A stretch of 16,737 nt of DNA from assembly GCA_041492185.1 (NCBI GenBank), contig JBGPWL010000098.1, positions 1-16,737 on the forward strand, in the 5' to 3' direction. Each line of letters starts with the position of its first letter. Within the stretch, counting starts at the first letter, position 1. The stretch is from JAOAPY01 sp041492185 (GTDB taxonomy: Bacteria > Acidobacteriota > Blastocatellia > Pyrinomonadales > Pyrinomonadaceae). A program made the position numbers and the translations under genes. Shown here one piece after another: positions 12,567 through 16,737 of this stretch. The notes under the pieces are model-generated. The model was not told the DNA's origin. It was given only the letters and a program-made list of their open reading frames with translations, and made no database searches.

Positions 12567-12879
12567 CTATACCCGAAGCGCAGAACAGGATATTGAAGAG
12601 ATTTGGAGTTTTATTGCCGAAGACAGCCCCGACAACGCCACCAGATTCATTCACCAATTAGAAAAGCAGATTGCCACGCTTGAACGCCTTCCTGAGAGAT
12701 GCTCCCTGATTTCAGAGAACAAATCAATGAACTCACGATACAGACATCTGATTTATCGTAAGTACCGCACCATATTTCGAATCTCTGGGAGAAAGGTTTT
12801 CATAGTACGAATCTTACATGGCGCCAGACTGCTGGATGCTTCGGTACTTGAGTCAACCATAGCCGAAGCAAACGAATAG
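12544..12879 (+). CDS. RelE/ParE family toxin
   Basis: This 111-aa toxin of the RelE/ParE superfamily shows FEVSYTRSAEQDIEEIWSFI (5-24), AEDSPDNATRFIHQLEKQI, LERLPERCSLISEN, then YRHLIYRKYRTIFRISG and KVFIVRILHGARLLDA. It matches the ParE-like pattern (YRIIFRI, V-IVRI-HGAR) more than the RelE ribosome-cleavage pattern. The target (gyrase or other) is therefore an inference. I chose the ATG at 12544, with GGGAG 7 bases upstream and the residues leading directly into the first beta strand; the open frame begins at 12490 but within the antitoxin. Hand counts of two 60-base lines gave 48% and 37% GC against 68% in one pntB line, a sign of recent acquisition. It ends 19 bases before pntAB. Confidence 0.93.
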   Translation: MPTRFEVSYTRSAEQDIEEIWSFIAEDSPDNATRFIHQLEKQIATLERLPERCSLISENKSMNSRYRHLIYRKYRTIFRISGRKVFIVRILHGARLLDASVLESTIAEANE

Positions 12880-12898
12880 CACTTGGGAGATTGAGAAC

Positions 12899-13249
12899 AT
12901 GTCAACAGCAATTCTAATCACATCACTCTACGTTTTTGCGTTAGCCGCTTTTCTTGGTTATCAGGTGATCTCGCGCGTGCCGCCACTGTTGCACACGCCG
13001 CTGATGTCGGCGACGAATGCCATCTCGGGCATATCGCTCGTCGGGTCGCTGGTGACTGCCGGCGCGCATTACAACACGGTGAGCACGATACTTGGTTTTA
13101 CTGCCGTCGTCTGCTCAACTACAAACGTTGTCGGCGGTTTCGTGATCACCGATCGCATGCTGCGAATGTTCAAGCGAAAGCCATCAGCGGGCAAAGGTAA
13201 AGGTGGCGCGCCTGGCGACAATGGCAGTCAAAAGGGATCTCAGATCTAA
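12899..13249 (+). CDS. pntAB: NAD(P) transhydrogenase alpha subunit, part 2 (membrane)
   Basis: This 116-aa membrane piece of the alpha chain (domain II) has three hydrophobic helices: AILITSLYVFALAAFLGYQV (4-23), then AISGISLVGSLVTAG and ILGFTAVVCSTTNVVGGFVI. The conserved LLHTPLMSATNAISG motif, near the proton channel, is present. TTNVVGGFVITDRMLRMFKRK marks the end of the core. A Gly/Lys-rich tail (SAGKGKGGAPGDNGSQKG) follows and is probably cytosolic. GGAG lies 9 bases upstream of the ATG. The gene is separated from pntAA by the DUF433 and toxin-antitoxin genes and precedes pntB by 22 bases. Confidence 0.96.
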   Translation: MSTAILITSLYVFALAAFLGYQVISRVPPLLHTPLMSATNAISGISLVGSLVTAGAHYNTVSTILGFTAVVCSTTNVVGGFVITDRMLRMFKRKPSAGKGKGGAPGDNGSQKGSQI

Positions 13250-13271
13250 AATCTAAAATTCAAAACCTCAA

Positions 13272-14657
13272 ATGCATTTGCAGACCTATTTCATCGAACT
13301 AAGTTACCTGCTGGCGTCGATCCTCTTCATTCTTGGATTGAAGGGGCTGAGTCATCCCGAGACCGCGAAGCGCGGCATGCACCTCGCTGAGTTCGGCATG
13401 TTGATGGCTATCATCGGCACGCTGATGCACGCGGACATCGTCAGCTACACGTGGATCATTACTGGATTAGTGATTGGCTCGCTCGTCGGTTTGGCGATGG
13501 GCATCTGGGTGCCGATGACCGCAATGCCGCAGCGGACTGCGCTCTCGCATGCGTTCGGCGCGTTTGCGGCGGCGCTGGTTGGCATTTCCGAATTTTACCG
13601 GCACGGCGGTCATCTTGATCGCATCACGATGAGCGCGCTCGGTTTTGAAGTGCTGCTTGGATCGCTGACGACGACAGGCAGTCTGCTCGCTTTTGCGAAG
13701 TTGCAGGGAATGGTGCGCGGCACGCCGGTGACTTATAAAGGGCAGAATATTTTCAACATGACGCTGCTCGCGACCACGGTCGGAATTTTCATCTATCTGA
13801 TCTTTGTGCCCGGATCGCTGCCACTCTTTTTCACAATGGTGGGACTGGCGTTTGTGTTTGGGATTTTGCTCGTCATGCCGATTGGCGCTGCCGACATGCC
13901 GGTCGTGATGTCGCTGTTGAATTCGTATGCCGGACTTGCTTCGGCGGCCACGGGCTTTGTGTTGTCGAATAATGTGCTGATCATCGCGGGCACGCTCGAT
14001 GGTTTCTCCGGCTTCATTCTTTCAGTGTTGATGTGTCGCGCGATGAACCGTTCGATCACCAACGTGCTCTTCGGCGCGTTTGGTTCGGCGGCTACTGCGG
14101 CAACGGGCGCGGACGGTCAACAGGGCGTGATGCGCGAAGTCAATCTCGAAGACGTTGCGGTGCAGATGGCTTACGCGAAGCAAGTCGTGTTCGTGCCCGG
14201 CTACGGTATGGCGACCGCGCAAGCGCAACACGCAGTGCGCGAGTTGGCGAACGTGCTCGAGCAGCGCGGCGTCACCGTCAAGTACGGCATTCATCCCGTC
14301 GCCGGCCGCATGCCCGGACACATGAACGTGTTGCTCGCCGAGGCCAACGTGCCTTACTCGTCTTTGTACGAACTCGAGCAGATCAATCCTGAGTTGCCTG
14401 CCACGGACGTCGCCGTCGTCATTGGCGCGAATGATGTCGTCAATCCTGACGCGCGCGACAATCCGAGCAGCCCAATTGCCGGCATGCCGATTATTGAGGT
14501 TGATCGCGCGAAATCCGTTGTAGTGCTGAAGCGCGGCCAGGGCAAAGGCTTTTCGGGCCTCGAGAATCCGCTCTTCTTCAAAGAAGTGACCGGCATGCTT
14601 TACGGCGACGCGAAGGATTCGCTGACTCGGCTGGTGCAGGCGGTGCAGCAGGCGTAG
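13272..14657 (+). CDS. pntB: NAD(P) transhydrogenase beta subunit
   Basis: This 461-aa subunit contains the rest of membrane domain II and the NADP(H)-binding domain III. The enzyme couples inward proton flow to NADPH formation. The first ~265 residues are a series of hydrophobic helices (for example LSYLLASILFILGLKGLSHP at the N-terminus). FGSAATAATGADGQQGVMREV is the linker. Domain III has the NADP motif VPGYGMATAQAQHAVREL, KYGIHPVAGRMPGHMNVLLA, and GANDVVNPDARDNPSSPIAG (the ND-VNP signature), then VVVLKRGQGKGFSGLENPLF. No Shine-Dalgarno precedes the ATG; the 22-base leader is A-rich (TCTAAAATCTAAAATTCAAA), so translation may be coupled to pntAB. A small hairpin follows the stop. Confidence 0.97.
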   Translation: MHLQTYFIELSYLLASILFILGLKGLSHPETAKRGMHLAEFGMLMAIIGTLMHADIVSYTWIITGLVIGSLVGLAMGIWVPMTAMPQRTALSHAFGAFAAALVGISEFYRHGGHLDRITMSALGFEVLLGSLTTTGSLLAFAKLQGMVRGTPVTYKGQNIFNMTLLATTVGIFIYLIFVPGSLPLFFTMVGLAFVFGILLVMPIGAADMPVVMSLLNSYAGLASAATGFVLSNNVLIIAGTLDGFSGFILSVLMCRAMNRSITNVLFGAFGSAATAATGADGQQGVMREVNLEDVAVQMAYAKQVVFVPGYGMATAQAQHAVRELANVLEQRGVTVKYGIHPVAGRMPGHMNVLLAEANVPYSSLYELEQINPELPATDVAVVIGANDVVNPDARDNPSSPIAGMPIIEVDRAKSVVVLKRGQGKGFSGLENPLFFKEVTGMLYGDAKDSLTRLVQAVQQA

Positions 14658-14658
14658 A

Positions 14659-14684
14659 CTCTCATCGAAACTTTCGATGCAGAG
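14659..14684 (+). terminator. Small hairpin after pntB (weak terminator candidate)
   Basis: CATCGAA-ACT-TTCGATG (14663-14679) is a perfect 7-base stem, flanked by CTCT and AGAG that extend it around one bulged base. It begins one base after the pntB stop. No T run follows, so it may be a 3'-end stabiliser or pause site rather than an intrinsic terminator. Confidence 0.35.
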
Positions 14685-14751
14685 CCTCCGTATCAAACCA
14701 ACCGACAATTCAGTTCAATCCATGCACAACCAGTTTTCATTTGGAGGACAC

Positions 14752-16413
14752 ATGAAAAGACTGTTCGTAGTTTTTCTATTGATCGGTACCCTGGCAATGC
14801 CGCTGCCGTCGATGCTCGCACAGCGCAAGGGCAAAGCAAAAGCGAGTGCGCCGGTTTCAGTGGCCACGCAGAGAGGCGTGGATGCAATCACCGCGGACCA
14901 GATGCGCGCCTTTCTGACGTTCATCGCGTCGGACGAGATGGAGGGTCGCGATACTCCTTCGCGCGGATTGGATACGACCGCAAAGTTCATCGCGATGAAT
15001 CTGACGCGCTGGGGATTTAAGCCGGCGGGCGATGATGGAACGTTTTTTCAGCGCATTGGCTTGCGTCGCGATCGCATTGATGCCGCGCAGACCCACGCGG
15101 ATCTGAATGGTCAGGCACTGACAACTGGCGACGATTTCATCCCATCCGGCGGCGGCAATGCCAGCGGGCAACTCGTCTTTGCCGGCAATGGCTGGTTCAT
15201 CAGAGCCAAGAACATCGATGCCTACAAAGACATCGACGCCAGGGGCAAGATCGCGATCATCTTCGCGTCACCGCAAGGACTGCCGCGCGGTCTGACTCGA
15301 GCCGATCTATCAGGCAAGCAGGGCGAAGATTGGATGGCGCCGGCCGACTACGCGCGCAAGCAAGGCGTAGTGGGACTCGTCATCGTTCCCGACTTTCAAT
15401 ATCTCGCAAACTGGGATCGCAATCGCCAACGCATCATGGAACGCGGCACCACCATCCCGGAAAAATTCATGACGCAGACGGGGACCTCCATTCCCACGAT
15501 CATCGCTTCACCCAAACTGGCTAATGCTCTGCTTCAGGGTGAAAGCCAGAACGCCAACGCGCTCTTCGCAGCGACTTATGGCGCCGGGCTGCCTGCTCCG
15601 TTCGCGCTGAAGCCGGAAAAAAAGTTAACCGTTAACGTAGCGGCGAAGACCGAGACCATCGGCACGCAGAATGTTGTCGCTATCTGGGAAGGCAGTGACG
15701 CGGTGATGAAAGACGAGTACGTGGCCGTGGGCGCGCATTACGATCACGTTGGCATCGGCAATCCCGTCAACGGCGATTCGATTTACAACGGCGCGGACGA
15801 CGATGGCTCGGGCACGACAGCCTTGCTGGCAATGGCCGAAGCGTTGGGACACACAACGCCGCGACCGAAACGCTCCGTACTATTCGTCTGGCATTGTGGC
15901 GAGGAGAAGGGTTTATGGGGCTCGCGCTACTTCACCGACAACCCGACGGTTCCGCTCGACCATATCGTCGCGCAAATAAACATCGACATGATCGGCCGCA
16001 GCAAAAAAGACGGCGATACGAACCCGCGGAACAGAGACTTGTCCGGACCTAATGAAGTTTACGTCATCGGGTCGACGATGATGAGCACAGAGCTTGGCGA
16101 TCTTACCCTGGCGACGAACAAATCTTTTCTGAATCTCAATTACGATCTGCGCTACGACGATCCGAAAGATCCCAACCGTTTCTTTTTCCGCAGCGACCAC
16201 TACAACTATGCCCGCAAAGGAATTCCGATCATCTTCTTCTTCGACGGCGTGCACGAAGACTATCACCAGCCGGGCGATTCACCCGACAAGATCGATTACC
16301 AGAAGATGGAGAAGGTGACGCGGACCGTGTATATGACGCTGTGGGAAGTGGCGAGCCGGGCAACACGTCCGAAAGTGGATAAGCCTTTGCCGGCGCAGTT
16401 GGCGGGGAATTAG
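14752..16413 (+). CDS. Secreted M28 family zinc aminopeptidase with PA-like domain
   Basis: This 553-aa exported metallopeptidase begins with a signal peptide (MKRLFVVFLLIGTLAMPLPS then MLAQ). The catalytic domain carries the M28 two-zinc ligand set: GAHYDHVG (His about 329, Asp 331), YNGADDDGSGT (bridging Asp about 349), HCGEEKGLWGS (Glu 384 general base, Glu 385 ligand), INIDMIGR (Asp about 412) and YHQPGDSPDK (His about 505). Between the signal and the catalytic domain, residues ~135-290 have the look of a PA-type insert (QLVFAGNGW, DIDARGKIAIIFASPQG, GVVGLVIVPDF), common in aminopeptidases of this family. The ATG at 14752 is chosen because GGAGGACAC directly precedes it and the signal peptide starts there; the open frame extends 25 codons upstream. 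It likely trims peptides outside the cytoplasm, complementing the S9 peptidase. It follows pntB by 94 bases and probably has its own transcript. Confidence 0.95.
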   Translation: MKRLFVVFLLIGTLAMPLPSMLAQRKGKAKASAPVSVATQRGVDAITADQMRAFLTFIASDEMEGRDTPSRGLDTTAKFIAMNLTRWGFKPAGDDGTFFQRIGLRRDRIDAAQTHADLNGQALTTGDDFIPSGGGNASGQLVFAGNGWFIRAKNIDAYKDIDARGKIAIIFASPQGLPRGLTRADLSGKQGEDWMAPADYARKQGVVGLVIVPDFQYLANWDRNRQRIMERGTTIPEKFMTQTGTSIPTIIASPKLANALLQGESQNANALFAATYGAGLPAPFALKPEKKLTVNVAAKTETIGTQNVVAIWEGSDAVMKDEYVAVGAHYDHVGIGNPVNGDSIYNGADDDGSGTTALLAMAEALGHTTPRPKRSVLFVWHCGEEKGLWGSRYFTDNPTVPLDHIVAQINIDMIGRSKKDGDTNPRNRDLSGPNEVYVIGSTMMSTELGDLTLATNKSFLNLNYDLRYDDPKDPNRFFFRSDHYNYARKGIPIIFFFDGVHEDYHQPGDSPDKIDYQKMEKVTRTVYMTLWEVASRATRPKVDKPLPAQLAGN

Positions 16414-16420
16414 GGAATCG

Positions 16421-16450
16421 CCACAGAGGCACAGCGCGGCTTCGGGCCGC
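16421..16450. repeat. Single CACAGAGG unit plus small GC hairpin
   Basis: CCACAGAGGCACAG (16421-16434) is a single arm of the CACAGAG repeat family. It is followed by GCGGC-TTCGG-GCCGC (16436-16450), a 5-base stem. It lies 8 bases after the M28 peptidase stop and may contribute to 3'-end formation. No T run follows. Confidence 0.45.
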
Positions 16451-16507
16451 AACCAAAACGAGTAGAGGCAAGGAGTAAGACTCACCTGAAGCGGTACAGG
16501 CGTCTTA

Positions 16508-16684
16508 AGCTCCGTAGGAGTGGGATATTTATAGTGGCCGGCAGTAACACCGATCACCAGCTCCATAGGAGCGACATGTTCCGGCAGACGGACCAAGCAC
16601 AGGAGCAGTAAACATGTCGCTCCTACGGAGCTGGCGGAAACGGCGTAACCTTCTATCTATAAATATTCCGTCCCTAACGGGACT
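16508..16684. repeat. Nested palindrome, CTCCGTAGGAG / TATTTATAG type
   Basis: The inner arms 16557-16580 and 16611-16634 are reverse complements at 23 of 24 positions (CCAGCTCCxTAGGAGCGACA then TGTT). The outer arms are 16508-16534 (AGCTCCGTAGGAG ... ATATTTATAG) and 16657-16684 (CTATAAATATTCCGTCCCTA then ACGGGACT), which match in reverse complement with gaps. CTCCGTAGGAG-like units thus occur three times in different orientations, and a fourth is degenerate. With the single unit at 16421, this accounts for most of the 324 gene-free bases at the end of the window. No coding gene is visible here. Confidence 0.8.
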
Positions 16685-16737
16685 GGTTGTGCGGCGGCGA
16701 ATCTTGTTCAAAAAACAGGAAGTTACGATCTTGTTTC

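Noticed and set aside
13250..13271. ATCTAAA direct repeat before pntB as a regulatory element
   Set aside because: Two copies of a 7-base A-rich word in a short spacer are easily chance; no ribosome site or dyad is formed.
14022..14708. 228-codon minus-strand frame opposite pntB
   Set aside because: His/Arg-rich antisense shadow of the NADP-binding domain of pntB.
16508..16684. CRISPR array suggested by repeated CTCCGTAGGAG units
   Set aside because: The units are in alternating orientation, unevenly spaced and without uniform spacers; no cas gene is present.

Overview
This window looks like part of a bacterial chromosome of roughly 55-60% GC, most likely from the Acidobacteriota (Blastocatellia-like). 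The lineage is an inference. It rests on a Hanks-type Ser/Thr kinase fused to a polytopic membrane domain, secreted S9 and M28 peptidases, a three-gene proton-translocating transhydrogenase, and an unusual density of several families of intergenic palindromic repeats. There is no rRNA, ribosomal protein or other phylogenetic marker to settle it.

Layout. On the minus strand, 66-3319 holds tRNA-Ala(GGC), an unrecognised 261-aa protein translationally coupled to a crotonase, a PilZ protein and a 3-hydroxyacyl-CoA dehydrogenase, so there are two consecutive beta-oxidation enzymes with a c-di-GMP receptor between them. A divergent promoter region (3320-3482) leads into a plus-strand thioredoxin reductase (trxB) with a long C-terminal tail. 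A convergent HxlR-type regulator follows, with its own candidate promoter and operator. Next is a 684-aa plus-strand membrane-anchored kinase with a ~130-residue insert in its activation segment. It converges on a secreted S9 (DPP IV-like) peptidase on the minus strand, whose coding sequence carries an in-frame palindromic repeat. Then come tRNA-Glu(CTC) with a near-consensus promoter and a small hypothetical gene.

From 10894 to 14657 lies a pntAA-pntAB-pntB transhydrogenase operon. Between pntAA and pntAB it is interrupted by a short DUF433 antitoxin-like gene and a Phd/ParE toxin-antitoxin pair, all on the same strand and tightly spaced. A secreted M28 zinc aminopeptidase follows, and the window ends in a large nested palindrome.

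Functionally the core is housekeeping: acyl-CoA oxidation, NAD(P)H balancing and NADPH-dependent thiol reduction, peptide scavenging and signalling. The most unusual items are the toxin-antitoxin cassette inside the pnt operon, the kinase with a Thr-motif insert inside its activation loop, the coupled unknown gene beside tRNA-Ala, and at least four structurally distinct palindromic repeat families. Two nested palindromes, at 10136-10278 and 16508-16684, share the same architecture. I see no CRISPR array, complete insertion sequence or phage gene.
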